Positions 44,901 to 57,605 of a stretch of DNA of 64,000 nt are shown here, piece by piece (the stretch's first letter is position 1; the number at the start of each line of letters is the position of its first letter). The position numbers and the translations under genes were made by a program. The notes beneath the pieces were generated by a model that saw nothing but the letters and a program-made list of their open reading frames with translations, ran no database searches and was not told the origin of the DNA. This DNA comes from Mactromeris polynyma (lineage: Eukaryota; Mollusca; Bivalvia; Venerida; Mactridae). Location: positions 3,849,001 to 3,913,000 of the forward strand of contig JASFXZ010000035.1 of assembly GCA_032209605.1 (NCBI GenBank). Reading direction: 5' to 3'.

Positions 44901-47900
44901 TTGGAATAACAATTAGAAAATCGTGTATAAGGATTTTAGTTTATAGTAATAAAACGACTACGAGATCAAACGTACAGTTTGGCTATGGTTTACATCTAAT
45001 TTACCTTTTCAACAGTAAATGTCCTTACTGTGTACTCAGCGAATACTTCAATACTTTGACATGATACAGTGATATCTTGATAAACTTTGGTGCTGTCCGA
45101 GTTTGGCCAGTACTGTTCGCATTTATTCCCCTGTAATATTCAAATACGTTTTCAAATATGTTTACCCTGAGGTGCGATAAATACAATCGCAAAACACAAT
45201 GCGTCTTTGTGAGATAACACCAAATTCTTCGTAAATTGCGTTTGAATTCAACCATGTAATATAACATTAGTTAAACATCCTGAATACATTTCGCCATTGT
45301 TAACACTCGGTGTAGAGCGTTGTACATTTGATATAACTAAGTGATACAATTGTAGACATGTTCAACTATTTTCGTTTGTCATACTTTCTTTATTACATTT
45401 AACAAGCCTTCGACTTTATGCGATGCATTGAATATAGAACTTAAATAACAAATTTCAAATTTTATTGACGCATGATAGAAAAAAGAAAGTCGATCCTAGT
45501 TTTGTGGATTTATTGTAATTTTTTACAACCTGACCTTTATCTTGGGCATGATAGATAGTGCCCACCATAATGGATCCATTACAGGAAACATGTCACATCC
45601 GCAACAAGATAAATGTACATTAGAGTTGTAACTAATCCATGAGTTGCTAGGATAGCCAATGTATTCCAATACAATATACATATTATGTAGTCATATGGAC
45701 AATCTATTGCATACAATCATTTCGGTATAGCTTCTTATAGTTTTACACCCAAAACCTCAATGTTGAATCTTGACAAAAAATTAATATACCCTACTTACAC
45801 TCTGTTCCTTGAGATTCGTTAGCATAACTATCACATCAGAGTTCATATGCCATACCATTGTCCAGAATGTATGGAACTCCAAAGTGGCTTTTGCTGTAGG
45901 TCCTGGAATAGTTATGAACTCGTATTAAATCGTATATTAAACAGGCGTGCTTCGATATTGTTCAACTCAGCCTATGATGTCGTTTTTTTTTTTAAACTGG
46001 AGCTATTTGTTTTCTCTGAAATCTAAGTGTTCAGGATAATCTAGCTCCTAGTCAACACTGTCTACTAGATTGTGTATCTTCTAAACTTGTGAACATCATG
46101 AAGCTCGAATCGGACATTTTCCTCGAGTTGATAAGCTTTTAAACAAGTCATCTATATTATTATTAGGCTAAACTCAGATAATGAAGAGTTCATCTTAATA
46201 TAGCTTGGTAACTTGTATGTAGATCTTTTATAAAATACCCACAGTCATCTTTTTGAAAACTGTTTTAGAACTTACAAAACAGAACATGTATGTTAAGGTA
46301 TATCAATACAGAAAACCAATCATAACATACCCAATGACGCGATGTACATATTGTTCTGCTGGAAACCCTGTAACGATTATTGTGATACATATACAATGAA
46401 ATCTCAATATTAAGACCATCATTTGTTGGACGCCGACAACTTGTGTTTATATTGAGGTGGTCTTAATATTGAGGCTAAATAAAGAGAAAAACAGTGAAAA
46501 TGTACTTGAAATTAACATCCTTAATGTTGAGGTGGTCTTATTATCTACGTGGTCTTTAACAACATAGGGTTAAAAATAATCGGCTCGTCAGTGTATCTGT
46601 TCAATAATTGTGATTTCCAATACGAGTAGTAATTAATGTCACTGTGGAACATTGCACAAATAGGGTAAAAATCTGTATGTGTTTGAGAATATTAGCACAA
46701 AAATACTCCTACTTTTATTGGATGCAATGTTGAGCTCTGAAATACTATAAATACTTACATCTATGAAACATGCATTCATGAAAAACTTTGGGTCACCCTT
46801 TATTTTGACTCTGGAGTGGTCATCTGGAAGACACAGACTTTCATGTTACAAATAGTGTACATAGTAGCCTTGATTAAGCAATAGTTTGGTCGTTTGTTGA
46901 GTGTTATGCATTTTCGTATGGGAAAATAACAAAGATGTTGTAGTGAGATTTTTGCTCCAGAGATGGCCACTCTGATGTGGTTGGACTGCATTAATACACA
47001 CATGACTCACATTTACTTAAAAATAGCATCTGAAAACAAGTAGAAGTCTATATATCTTGTAATGCAAGATATACATTGAGTAGCAAATTATACGATGCAC
47101 TTACAAGGATACACTCCATTGTATCTGTTTTTAACCACATTATCTGGTTTCCTTGCATCATTGTAACTTTGTGTCAGTCCCTTTGGTAGTTGCTATAAAA
47201 CAGTAACGATGTTACATAACGAATAATAATTACATAAGCTAAAGTGTCAGCATGACAGTACATGCAATAACAACAATATTGTGTGTAGGTATGGTTGATT
47301 CTCGCGGCAATGGTATAAATGAAAACCTCATACAGAGGAGTAAAAAGAAATCATTATTTTCCGTAGAGTTGAACGACATCAATACACTTAACTGTTCGAA
47401 GCATCAGTGGATTTAAAATTAGTTGAGACTATCGTTGTTGTGTTCCGTTTGTATATAGGTCATTATTTTGTCTTCATTGGCTGACCACCTTACAATTTGT
47501 GTTCAAACGATGTCAAGTGAATACAATCATACTATACTTGCATGTACTATATACAACAATATATTTTTAAAGTATATTTAAACGCAAACTACCAAAAAAG
47601 TTCAATATGTCATCATTCTGTAAAGTACATTTGAAAGCTAGAAGTAATTGCCAAAATATGTAATCCGCTTATGAATTTTTAATATTAGATATACATAATG
47701 GATGCGAATTTTCTCCAGGCATTATGGTATACTTTCAGACATTAAGTGCTATTATCAGAGATGTCTTATACCGCAAACTCATGTTTATAATCTTCTTCTG
47801 TCTTCTTCCTGACATACGCTTCAAGTCCAGAAACAGTTGCGTTTGTCACATTCTCATAAACAGCCTCTCGTCCTTCCGGGATATTAATTACTATGTCCTT

Positions 47901-50900
47901 TGTGTCATCTTCAATTATGTCTTCTTCAAACTCGGCGGATTCAAGTTCATCATTTAAATATATTGGTTTGTTATCAATGCGCTTTGGCGAAGGACCTAGA
48001 ACCATATTCAAACTTACAATTTTGAATTAAAATCATTCAGAGTGAAGTATAACGAGACATCTACTCAACCTAGTTATATTTTCAATAGACTTTGGTGCAC
48101 CACAGATATTTTTATTTAACAAAAAGGTGCGTTTATAAACCAGTGTCAGATTACAGCTTTATGCATTCATTCACATTACACAACTATAGTGTTTTCTTTA
48201 TTATATGGCTTCTATTTATTACATGAAACTACATTAAAACTTATACAAATATGTAGGATTTTCTAGATGGTATTCATTTCACCCGATGTGCTTGGCTAAC
48301 GTATAGAATATGACAAACATCTAGATTGAATGACTGTTTTATTAAGTAAACTACATGTACATTTATGCAAATATTGTGCAGCAATGGTATTTATTGTGGT
48401 ATTCTTGTCAGCTGATGTAATTTAATAGAGGTTTGTGCAAGATTACATCCGATAGCTAAACACAGTTAGATAGAAGGATAGCGGTCTTACCAGGAAGTTG
48501 CGGGGAATCTTTCTGTTTATTTTCAATTGAATCTTCTCGAGGATTGGCATGTGGTCGCCTAAACAAAGCAAACAATACAATAACAAATACCAAGATATTT
48601 AAGTTTGCTCAAGGAATATTTTACATAAAATGATATAACCAAACATTTTGATATGTGTACATTTATTAAAGCAAATGTTGATGATATTCTATTAGCAAAA
48701 AAGTCTAAGCAAATAACTCTTCTTCTATATGATAATATAGGTTTAACTTTTTGCATCTGTAATTTTAACATCATCGGTTTAATCATTAAGTGGTCATTAT
48801 TTACTGTATGCTTATATAAATCGGTTAGGTTCTCCTTTCCCTTAAACATGTAGGAATACTTGCCCCTAATATGATGTTCATGTTCATCTCGTCGTATCTG
48901 TCAGTGGCCAACGTATAGTCTTATCTGTCCCTGTAATAGACTCCCTTTTCCATTTTATCCCCTCCCTTAACTCTCCCAAGTGAGTTTTATTGATTGGTTT
49001 CCATTATCATCCTTTCTTTCCCATTTCCATATGTGTTGCTCTTGCACCTACTTAATCCCTTATGCTTTGTAGGCTGTTGTTACGGAGGTATGTGGTGAGT
49101 CATTGTTTTGTGTATGTCGTGTTCCTAGTAACACTTTTCTTTGTTTGTACTAACATCTCGGCACGAAATGCTTTGTTTGCTTATATATCTGTGTGGGGAC
49201 AAATTATTTTATGAATGTAGCATTCCCTATACCAACTTAGTCATTCATGTACGTTATTGTCCTGATACCATAAAATAACAATAATACTTTGTTGGTTTAA
49301 TAAATGGAAAACAGCAGTTAAGCAGGAAATGCAACACACAAGGCCCACATGCTACCATAAAACCACCAATGTATAAAACATTACAAATCATAATGATACG
49401 GCACTGCTTGCGAGTTGTAAATGTCTTTCTGTAAAAGTTATTGTCCGTTCAGATGTCAGAAACATTTGCAAATAGGAACAAACTTTACTCACCGTCTACG
49501 GATCACTACTAAGAGCAGGATAACTATCACTATTAAAACAACAAAACCAGCAGCACCACCGCCAACTGCAGGAGCAATATTGGTCTTCTGTATTATTTTT
49601 TCTGTAAATCGTTATGTAGCAATACAGGAAAATCAACTACGTATGTGTATATTCCTTGTTATTTTTCAGTAGAGTCCATAACAAATATATCAAATGTTTC
49701 AAAAAGGTTTGGACATAGTTATGTAGCTATTGATATAATGATGAAGAATCGTTAAGACAAGAGTTAAGACAAAGACAATTGTGTATTGGTATCTAGCAAA
49801 CAACAAAGCACTTCATCATAATACAATTATTTACGAATGCATTCATGCAACTCGTGTTGTGTTCTCCTTATCGGACAAGGGCATGTGAAAGGCTACTTCT
49901 TAATAGAAACTTGTGTTTACCAATTTCACAATCTTACGCTCAAAAAGTTATTTAAAATCAGTTGTACCCATTTAACATTCTTATTCTAAAGTGTCTGATT
50001 TCATTGCAATGTTTTTTGTAGTTTTGAAAAGAATTGTGTGCAATATACAGATATTGTGTCAGCTTTTAAGTGTGTTAAAAATCTCATTAGACCTTCATAC
50101 ACGGTTTATTAATGTTACACTAAGGATGTAAAGAAAATCATGTACCGAATAATTGTAACATTGTGATTCAGGAAGTATTTAAATATCACTAACGCGATCA
50201 ATGGCAACGATTAGTATTGCGTTTAAAAATTGCAGTTTGTGGTACATAACATACATGCTAACGTCGATTATATCTCAGAAAGAGTTTATGTAAAAATATT
50301 CAATTTATTTCTCAATAAACACAAGTATCAGCTGTGTGCTTATTATTTCTATTTTAGATGTATGTTAAATTCCCCTTTCCCATGTTCAGTTCGTTTACTT
50401 GATACACTATACATTTACATGTTCTTTTCGCCCCTAGTCGGAATATGCCGTTGGGAAATATTGTCTTATAAACATCGCATTCCCTGTAATAACTTAATCT
50501 CATAAACATGAGTGTCCATTATACAGTGATGTACTGTTGCTGCTTAATTAATTTGACCGTTAAGCGAAACTTCACTTTACAATCTTCATCAACACAATAC
50601 TATATATGTATCAATAAAGTAGTATATATTATTACATATCACAGGAAGCATTTACTATTTAGTACCTTGTTTGCACGTCGGAGCCTCGAAATCACCAGCA
50701 CATCCCTCAAGACAATGACCGTTGTCCTTATCACAACGACTGTTAGAACATCTTTCACTGCACGTTTTATTGCAGTAATCACCATGAACACCATCCGTAC
50801 AGCTTAAACATTTTCCGTAGGCTTTATCACACTGAATATCCAGTCCGTCGTTAGCGCAGGTTGTTGGACATGTCTGTTCACACATTTCTCCAAAGAATCC

Positions 50901-53022
50901 AATATCACATGTCTCACAGACTACATTTGAAGAACAATAACGACAATGTCCACCTTCCAAGCAACATTTGTCCCCGGTGTAATGTTCCCTACACTCAGAG
51001 CACGCACCAGATCTAAAACCACAAGAAGCGTCATTGCAGAACGAAGAACAGTTCAAAGCACACTGTAATCCATACAATCCGTTTGGACACGATGAGCAAT
51101 TCCCAGTATCCATATCGCATGTATTACCATAACAGTGTATTGAGAGACAAGGAACGTCGCATTTCTCTCCATACATGCCGGTGACACAGGCTTCACAAGT
51201 TGGTCCGGCATAATTATCATTGCATCGTTTACAGGTTCCATTGGATGGATAGCAATAAGAGTCTTCACACTGCAACGGACATTCTTCATCACACTCCAAA
51301 CCGTGAAATCCGGACATACAATCGTCACATGTATAACCTTGAAAACTCCCTTTGCACAATTTGCAATGCCCAGAGTTCCGTTCACACTGTCCGTCACAAT
51401 TCTGGGGACATGCTGATGAACAATTTGTATTCCAAAACTCATTTACACATATGTCACATGTTTCACCTATAATATTGCCTGATTTACACTCAAAGCAATG
51501 CCCTGTTTCTCTTTCACATGTCTCATCTTTACAAGTATCAGGACATTGTTTCTCACACTGATCTCCATGTCTGCCTGCTACACATGTAGTGCAGTTACTG
51601 CCCTTAAAGTCATCTATACACACACATGACCCATCATTTTGATCACACTCATTGTTCGTACAACCCACTGAACATTTGCTTTGGCAGTATGATCCATAAT
51701 GCCCCACATCGCAGTATGTGCAGGCATCATAAGCGCTGCAAGTGACACAAGTATCTCTGCATTGAAGTGAGCAATCAGTCTTTTCATCATTTGTGAAACT
51801 CGCTTTTCCGTTATAATATCCATCTTTGCAAACTAGACAACTGCTCTGATTTGAACAGGTCCTACATTTGTCTGGACAAGCTCTATTACATTGTCCGCTC
51901 ACATTGAAGTAACCGTCCTGACATGCTGAACAAACACCTTGAGACAAACAAACACAATTCCCCGGACATGACAGAGAACAGTCCTGTTTATCGCCTTGAT
52001 TATAGTATGGATAATTACATTCCTGGCAATCAAGCGCAGAAGTGCAAGTCTTACACCTTGACGGACATTGTCTGGAGCAGTCGGTAATTCCATCCTGATT
52101 GTAGTACTGTGCTTTGCATTCCTGACAATCTGTACCGGAACTGCAATATGTACAAGTTGCTGGGCAATCCACACAACGGAAAGTGTTCACCCCATTTACT
52201 AGTATAGTACTTAGATACTTTCCGACCTCGCATGTTGCACAATTATTGTGTACGGTTTGTTCACATGTAACGCAATCATCAGGACATTGGTTGTAACATC
52301 TATTACCACCGATACCAGGCTTGCATCCTTTTGTACAATAGTTGGTCACCGTATAGCTTTGAGCAGTTTGATTGGCACACACTTTATCTACACAACATCC
52401 ACAGTTTTCACATCCCGGTTCTATTGATGCTACAACTCAAAGTTAAAAAGTGAGCTTCAACACTCAAAACGTCATACGAATGAGCAAACTATCGACCGGT
52501 GCAACAAGATTTGAAATTAAATACATAATGTACCTTGTGCTAAGCTGTTATGATATACACTATATGTACAATGTATCAGTATAATCCGATATTAAGCGTA
52601 CTGATAAATATTCTAGTCAAAATATAAGTGTAAGGTATGCAGCTATAGCTTTTAAATGATATAATGCTAATTGACCGAGTGGTTGTAAAGAAGAACACAA
52701 TCATGTAAATTTTGTTTGCAAAGCTACTTTTAGACCAATCGTACACTTAGCTCACCATCTGATCAGAATAATAAAGTTAATGAATGCATACAATGGTAAA
52801 TCATTTTCACTCAGAAACGTAGAAGGTGGTCTGATTTGTATATGGCATTTAAGTAAAAGTGATCGTAAATCTGCCAAGGTCAAAGTTGCACCCTTGAAGG
52901 AAAAACATATATTCTGAATCCAAAATGTCTATGATTTGCATAAAGTACATAGATAAATACAACTTACTTATTTGCAAAGGAAAGATGAATACGAATAGTA
53001 TTCCCAAACGCATGTTCTTCAT
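38999..53022 (-). CDS. Receptor protein tyrosine phosphatase, EGF/furin-like ectodomain
   Basis: Nineteen coding exons on the minus strand join in consistent phase: 53022-52968, 52429-50666, 49601-49493, 48558-48491, 47995-47772, 47192-47105, 46823-46759, 46367-46331, 45902-45799, 45130-45005, 44158-44010, 43462-43327, 42900-42772, 42337-42235, 41694-41618, 41275-41141, 40555-40427, 39921-39758, 39200-38999. About 1,287 residues. Order: signal peptide (MKNMRLGILFVFIF), cysteine-rich ectodomain (about 20-605), TM helix (about 617-640) then RRRR, acidic juxtamembrane region, PTP D1, PTP D2. A type I membrane enzyme that would remove phosphate from tyrosines through D1. A 5' UTR intron is implied by CTTTTCAG at 53044-53051. 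The 3' end is uncertain: the last exon reads through to TAG at 38999, but may once have spliced at 39064. The ectodomain resembles MEGF/scavenger-type receptors; phosphatases of this layout are known as an expanded group in bivalves. Ligand unknown. Confidence 0.88.
39065..42337 (-). CDS. PTPR exons 14-19: degenerate D2 phosphatase domain
   Basis: Sub-part of the PTPR gene. The D2 fold is recognisable from DIPADRHRPRL, SSDYINAMYVN, DQYIIAQSPL and ILVHC. The catalytic pocket is altered. The general-acid loop reads NWKSDEKVP in place of WPD..., with Asp replaced by Ser. The signature loop reads HCLNGAKRSG: the Cys (about residue 1220) and Arg are kept but the Ser-Ala after Cys is Leu-Asn. The KNRY substrate loop is absent. 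Expected to be inactive or nearly so and to act as a regulatory or docking domain, as D2 domains of many receptor PTPs do. The signature loop is split by an intron after HC plus TT (phase 2), at the same place as in D1. Confidence 0.82.
42772..47995 (-). CDS. PTPR exons 5-13: juxtamembrane region and active D1
   Basis: Sub-part of the PTPR gene. The 47995 exon encodes an acidic stretch with two YxN motifs (IYLND, Tyr about 678; VYENV, Tyr about 712). D1 follows with all canonical elements: YKHEFAQLPKG, the substrate loop VVKNRYNGVYPYDHSR, NKCEQYWP, the WPD loop YTAWPDKSIPDE (Asp about 897), the signature HCSAGIGRTG (Cys about 929) and the Q-loop region VQTLEQYEF. D1 should be catalytically competent. 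Exons are short (37-224 bases), with phases that match at every junction. Introns carry R6, SINE and M1 insertions. Confidence 0.85.
43060..43250 (+). repeat. Family R6 dispersed repeat in a PTPR intron
   Basis: TTTCCCTCCTGTTTGTCC, CCTAGGTTGTCCTTTATTG and GTGTTCTCTTGCGTATTTACG match the long form at 32640. Antisense to the host gene. Confidence 0.65.
43865..43955 (-). repeat. tRNA-derived SINE fragment in a PTPR intron
   Basis: On the minus strand, AGTCGAGGGGTAGAGCGCC (box A-like), then GGTCGTGAGTTGACCCCGG (box B-like) with tRNA-type spacing. Same orientation as the gene. Not a functional tRNA: the arms do not pair well. Confidence 0.5.
46389..46562. mobile_element. Family M1 MITE in a PTPR intron
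   Basis: ATGAAATCTCAATATTAAGACC, GAGGTGGTCTTAATATTGAGG, AACAGTGAAAATGTACTTG and GAGGTGGTCTTATTATC. It lies between the exons at 46759 and 46367. Confidence 0.8.
48835..49145 (+). repeat. Family R6 dispersed repeat in a PTPR intron
   Basis: CTTATGCTTTGTAGGCTGTTG, GTATGTGGTGAGTCATTG and TTCCTAGTAACAC are diverged R6 core phrases. A left extension begins near 48835. Confidence 0.6.
50340..50505 (+). repeat. Family R6 dispersed repeat in a PTPR intron
   Basis: CCCCTTTCCCATGTTCAG, GGGAAATATTGTCTTATAAAC and CCCTGTAATAACTTAATCTC. Diverged. Confidence 0.5.
50666..52429 (-). CDS. PTPR exon 2: entire cysteine-rich ectodomain
   Basis: Sub-part of the PTPR gene. One 1,764-base exon encodes about 588 residues. 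It enters after TTTGAGTTGTAG in phase 1 and leaves at AAACAAG then GTACTA in phase 1, so it is a symmetric 1-1 exon. The first half has furin-like repeats (CxxCxxxxCxxC patterns such as CPSRCKTC and CPDKCRTC, each followed by C.YYN or C.GYF). The second half has laminin-type EGF modules (C...GxYGxxC, CxxxTGHC). Several N-x-S/T sequons are present (NQT, NVS, NQS, NCS). Probably ligand or debris binding, as in MEGF-type receptors; that role is inference. Confidence 0.85.
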
Positions 53023-53450
53023 GTTTATTATTAGTAGTGTAATCTGAAAAGGGGTGTAAATATGTTAAGTCATGAAGTTATATACATGTACCAAAAAACC
53101 TGACACTAAGTTGTTCTGTTGATATCTACAACTATTTCAGAATTACATTTTATTGAGGCATAAAGAATAGATAATTTCCAAACATGTCACCATAATTGAT
53201 AGAGTAAAGTATTTGAAAACGAGACTCAGAGTTGTTATACCCGATGTTAATGGGCAAAACAGATATTGATTTACTCAACATTATTTTATGGATTAAAGTT
53301 GACGTTCCTTCTAAAAATACTTTTTTAGAACTGCAGTTTGATCATAAAACATTGTGTGATGGATTTAACTAGAAAATATACTGCTTAGAAAAATGCAAAA
53401 ATAATATTTGAATTTGTTTACAATCCTTCTAAAAAAACAAAAACCTTTTA
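53023..53450. other. 5' leader region of the PTPR gene
   Basis: The acceptor at 53044-53045 marks the 3' end of a leader intron. The first non-coding exon and the promoter were not located. Confidence 0.35.
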
Positions 53451-53454
53451 ACCA

Positions 53455-53640
53455 TTCACAAGACAATGCCTCTCCAAAAATACCCCCGGGTAAAAAAGAG
53501 TCTACAAAACATACGGCATTGAAAGGGTACAATGGTAAACATGTATGGAAATAGGGGTGCCAGGAATGGTCTGACCGACCATAGTAAACAACTAAGGACA
53601 ATTTAGCGAGACGACAAGGGAGGGGGGGGGGGGGGGGGAG
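53455..53640 (-). repeat. Family R6 dispersed repeat, inverted, with G-run
   Basis: Minus-strand CGTATGTTTTGTAGACTC, GTATTTTTGGAGAGGCATTG and CCTTAGTTGTTTACTATGG are diverged R6 core phrases. It ends at an interrupted G-run (about 18 G in a row) at 53620-53638, a G-quadruplex candidate. Confidence 0.6.
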
Positions 53641-53924
53641 AATATAAATGTACGCTAAACATCAAAAATAATATATAAGAACGCGGGGAGAAAGAAGCAT
53701 GAATATTACATCAAGTGAAAGAATTGCACATGGGAAAAAGAAAAATTAACGTACATCTAAAACATGAATAGAAATTATAACCATACAGCGATTTACAGCC
53801 TAAGATATGTCATTAAAAACACCGGTGGTTTAAATCGATTTAACGGCTAGTTAACCTCTCACTAAATTCTAACATATGGATTTACACACAATCCGACTAA
53901 GTAACTAAAGATAGTTATAGGAAG

Positions 53925-54000
53925 CATTGGTTGGGGGAAGTGTACCAGACTCCTGATCCAGAGTTTGAATCCATTATGGGTAAGACTCTACCCAGTTAGG
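53925..54000 (+). repeat. tRNA-like SINE fragment
   Basis: GGTTGGGGGAAGTGTACCAG, then CTGATCCAGAGTTTGAATCC, resemble box A and box B of a tRNA-derived SINE. Confidence 0.4.
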
Positions 54001-54975
54001 TATGAGTACTGCCTGAAATCATGTTGCTGAAGTTAAATGAAATGCCGTCATAATTGAAACTGAAGCTGGTTGAAAAAAGTTTAAAATAAATTATTAAGTC
54101 CAGGGAACGCATCATTCAAGAGAAAACGCGTCCCCCAGAAAAACACCCAACATACGTAACACTAGGACTTGCTGACTATCAAATATAACCATGAAGAATG
54201 TGAGGAGTGCCAGAGGTCGAAACGGGGTAGAAAAAAACACTATTAGTCAAGGAACTGTATATGGAGGAGGAAAACGTAAATTACATTCAAAACATAAATA
54301 GATGTAATGATAACATAGCGATTTAAAGCCCTTGAACTGTCAGTATTCAAAGTATTAACACTATTTACAGACCGTTGTGACTTTAATTGCTTTTACATGA
54401 TTTGACTACACATAAGGTACATGAAACTATGATGTGTTTCATTGAATTTCATGTTCATTTGATATGATATATGTACATTTGTCATTCAACGAAGCATACA
54501 TGTCCATGCGCTATTATGTTTTTTATATCGCTATTATTTGTTAAATAAATGCATTATTGCGTTACAGTCTTTTTGTAACAAATCTGTAACTCGTTGTACA
54601 CGTTAAACGCGCGATAATTACCTTCGCTTTTCTAGTATGTATGCAAACTTCACAAACAATAATAACATCTTTACTCCTTACTAGGTATTAAATGCAGCAA
54701 ATACATATATAGTTTACAGTTTCAGTTGTTGTGGGGGCGTGGCGTCTGAATTCATGTATCAGCTTGAATCAACATCAAATACCCCGATTAATAGAAATGT
54801 TTTTTTTAAGGAATTAAGCTACACATGTTGATGTGCGTATGCTTTAATGTGATACATTAAAATTCTCGTTAGATATACGTCTGAAGTCGGCATTGAATAT
54901 ACAGATTATTCAGGCTATTTATTTGTACAAATGTCTGAATGAAACACTAACTGAATAGAAATGCAGTTTTTTAAG
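54001..54975. other. Intergenic stretch
   Basis: No supported gene. GAATTAAGCTACACATGTTGATG at 54811 resembles the start of the duplicated unit at 54978, so a third, very diverged copy may begin here. Confidence 0.35.
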
Positions 54976-56462
54976 GATTAAACTGCACACGTTGATATAT
55001 GATCGGTGTATACATTTCATTGGGATTGTTAAAAGTGGGTGAAGTCATATGGTCAACCGTAACATTCTTGGTTAGTTAGGCACGGGTAGTGTTCATCGAA
55101 TGTAAAATACGTTGAAATTATACCCATGTCAGGCACTGACACCTGTAAACAATGAACAGTCAGGCGATATTATTTCGTTCTTTGAAAGTGTACCGATGTC
55201 AGTTAATCGTTCGGTATTTGTGCTACATATTTTACTTTCCATACATCATTTCGTGAATTGCCAACTTGGAAGCAATTATTTCCAGCGTTACAGTCATTGG
55301 AAGTGTGCGTTTCTGACGTTAATTTTGTGTTCTTTACGCGGTTAATTAGCTGACCATAGCTAGCTTGTATTTAAATTTCTAGAAATATTACTTAAGCTTG
55401 TTCCTCAATACATACGATGACATCGGTTTGTGTACGTACAGTAATGTATAACAATAGGTAATATATCGGTATTAACGTATTATAACTACGCACTGATAGT
55501 TGTTATATGCAAACAAGTTTATTTGCAAATTAAAGCTGTTAAACATTACATAAAATCAAATCATGGAAGAAACCGTTGACTAGTTTAGTGATAGTCACGT
55601 GTAAATCAAGTTACATGATCTTTAACTTTATTGGCAGTGATGATCATTTAGAATATAGTTAAAACATTACCCAATGCGGCGTGTCAGGTTTGGAGCTCAA
55701 TATATCCCATATATTCCGTAGTATGTATACTACTATGTATAATTATACACTCGACCAATTTAGAAATGAAGAAAATAACATCGTTTAAACACACGCATAC
55801 ACAATCGACCTTATCACAAAATCGGATGTTATTATGTTTCCACTTTGATGCAACGTTAGCGACTTCCTTTTTGCGAATTTCGGTGTTAATTCTAATTTGA
55901 ATACGTGACCATTTTACGCATGAGCAGTCGTTTACTTCCTTGATTGTATAAATATACATTTTAAGTATTTATGGTTTCGTTACACAATACATGCAACCTC
56001 TCAAGAATGGCCTTATCTTGAGCAACATGCTCTATTCAATAACATCATCACTTTCGCCGTAAAATACTTTCAAGTTAACTTAACTATGTAACAACCCGCA
56101 AAAAATTGCATCCTCCAAGAGATGTTGCTCTTTGGCGGCTTGACTGTAGTCTATTAACTGCTATGAAGTACCGCTTACTATTCACCAAAATCTTAGACGT
56201 AAACATTATAATTTTGAAGCTTTATTAACGTGTGATGTTGTGTATTTGTTTTATTAGCTGATTTCAGCTAGTTCCATACCATCACAATTTTATGAACTTC
56301 CTATTTGTTTGCGGTGTATTGGAATGTTCGCCTTTTGTTGCAATGTAAAATCGATTTTCTGAATGATTTTTTGTGAAATGTAAAACTATAGCCAACGGAG
56401 TATATCTTGTGTATATTTAAGACGTCTTTGTAATACAGAATGTTTGATTCTGTTGTGAAACA

Positions 56463-56531
56463 GTCCCGATGGCTCGGTGTTAGTTTATTTGTCTCTCGGA
56501 AAGTCACTGATTCGAACCCCGGTCGCTACAT
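56463..56531 (+). repeat. tRNA-derived SINE, in copy A
   Basis: CGATGGCTCGGTGTTAG (box A-like), then GATTCGAACCCCGGTCG (box B). The same insertion is present in copy B at 59570, so it predates the duplication. Confidence 0.55.
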
Positions 56532-56779
56532 TGCAAGTTCGTAAACATCGAGTACGTAAGTGTTTGATTTCATGTGACTCTCTCATCTACGGCTGTGTTT
56601 AATTATTGTCGAATTTGCTGTCGGTGAGCTCAGCATAGTTGCCACAATGGCGGTTCGGTATATGTACGTGCGTGTCTGCTAATATATTTCGAGATTTTCA
56701 ATTACTTGCCATAACTGTAAATGATGAGTCGGTGTCTCCGTGCGCAACACCCATGTCCGAAGCTCAATGGTCAGTGTCA

Positions 56780-56935
56780 CACTAAAAGGTCAAATGTCAA
56801 AAAACGTCTTGCTCAGAAGTTTAATCTGCCATTACATATAGGGCAATTTCCCAATTACTTGGCACCTATGTTCACGATGAGTCGGTGTGTCATGTCTCTA
56901 GCTAATGTTAAGGTCACGCTTAGAGGTTAAACGTA
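56780..56935 (+). repeat. AGGTCA-type half-site repeats, copy A
   Basis: AAAAGGTCAAATGTCAAAA and AAGGTCACGCTTAGAGGTTAAA. Counterparts lie at 59910-60080. Confidence 0.5.
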
Positions 56936-57605
56936 AAATCATGGGTATATGCTGCATATAATTATATAATTTTCTTCATATTAGTTGCCCTTAGGCATGT
57001 ATGTTTTTAAGTAGTCAAGATTGTTTCTGTATCTTTCACTTTTTCACATGTAATCAAGTTAATAAGTAATTTCAAGTGGATTCAGTCATTCAGAATTTGG
57101 AGTAAGGGGTTTATGTGGGAAGAAAAAAGATAAGCACTTTGTATCCAATTACATATTTTCTTTTTATAATTCATGATGCATACAGAAAGGGCAATTTGTA
57201 CATAAAACAAGAACGCAAACAAACGCAACAGTTTTATTTTACATGTATCACAAAACAGATGAGTATATAAATTGTTAATTTGATACAACTACAAAGTACA
57301 CCTTGTCCACTTCATCAACACTAATTTCATCCTGCACGTTCTTATACAAATATGGATATAAACACGCTTTTTTATACAGATCATGGTTTAATTATCAACA
57401 CTGGTTTAATCTGTTTATATACCACTGTAAATAACATATTTTATTTCCTATGTACAGGGTTATGCTATTTTGATTTATAAAACAAGCTTGTCAAAATAAT
57501 TGCCATTATTGGTTGGATATTGTTGACTTAATGTCAAGGCTGTATTCTGGAGCTCTATAATAAACGTACTTAAATATGTTAGCCTATTTACGGACAACAC
57601 ATAAG

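Larger units (their letters stand above)
54978..57605 (+). repeat. Duplicated PTPR upstream flank, copy A
   Basis: Aligns along its length with 58256-60700: AAGTGGGTGAAGTCATATGG, TGTTCATCGAATGTAAAATACG, TTATTTGCAAATTAAAGC, GATGATCATTTAGAATATAG and TGTATTCTGGAGCTCTAT. The open frames in copy A (for example 55112-55345) are broken in copy B, so they are not conserved coding sequence. Confidence 0.8.

Noticed and set aside
44617..44916. 99-codon plus-strand frame inside a PTPR intron
   Set aside because: Antisense to the host gene, no recognisable domain and no splice partners.
51053..51823. Alternative-frame minus-strand frames inside the EGF exon
   Set aside because: Shadows of the cysteine-rich reading frame, which has the domain pattern and matching splice phases.
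55112..55345. 77-codon plus-strand frame in copy A of the flank duplication
   Set aside because: Broken by frameshifts in copy B, with no conserved protein signal.
56463..56531. Functional tRNA gene
   Set aside because: Box A and B are recognisable, but the acceptor and anticodon arms do not pair, and the sequence belongs to a repeated SINE-like block.
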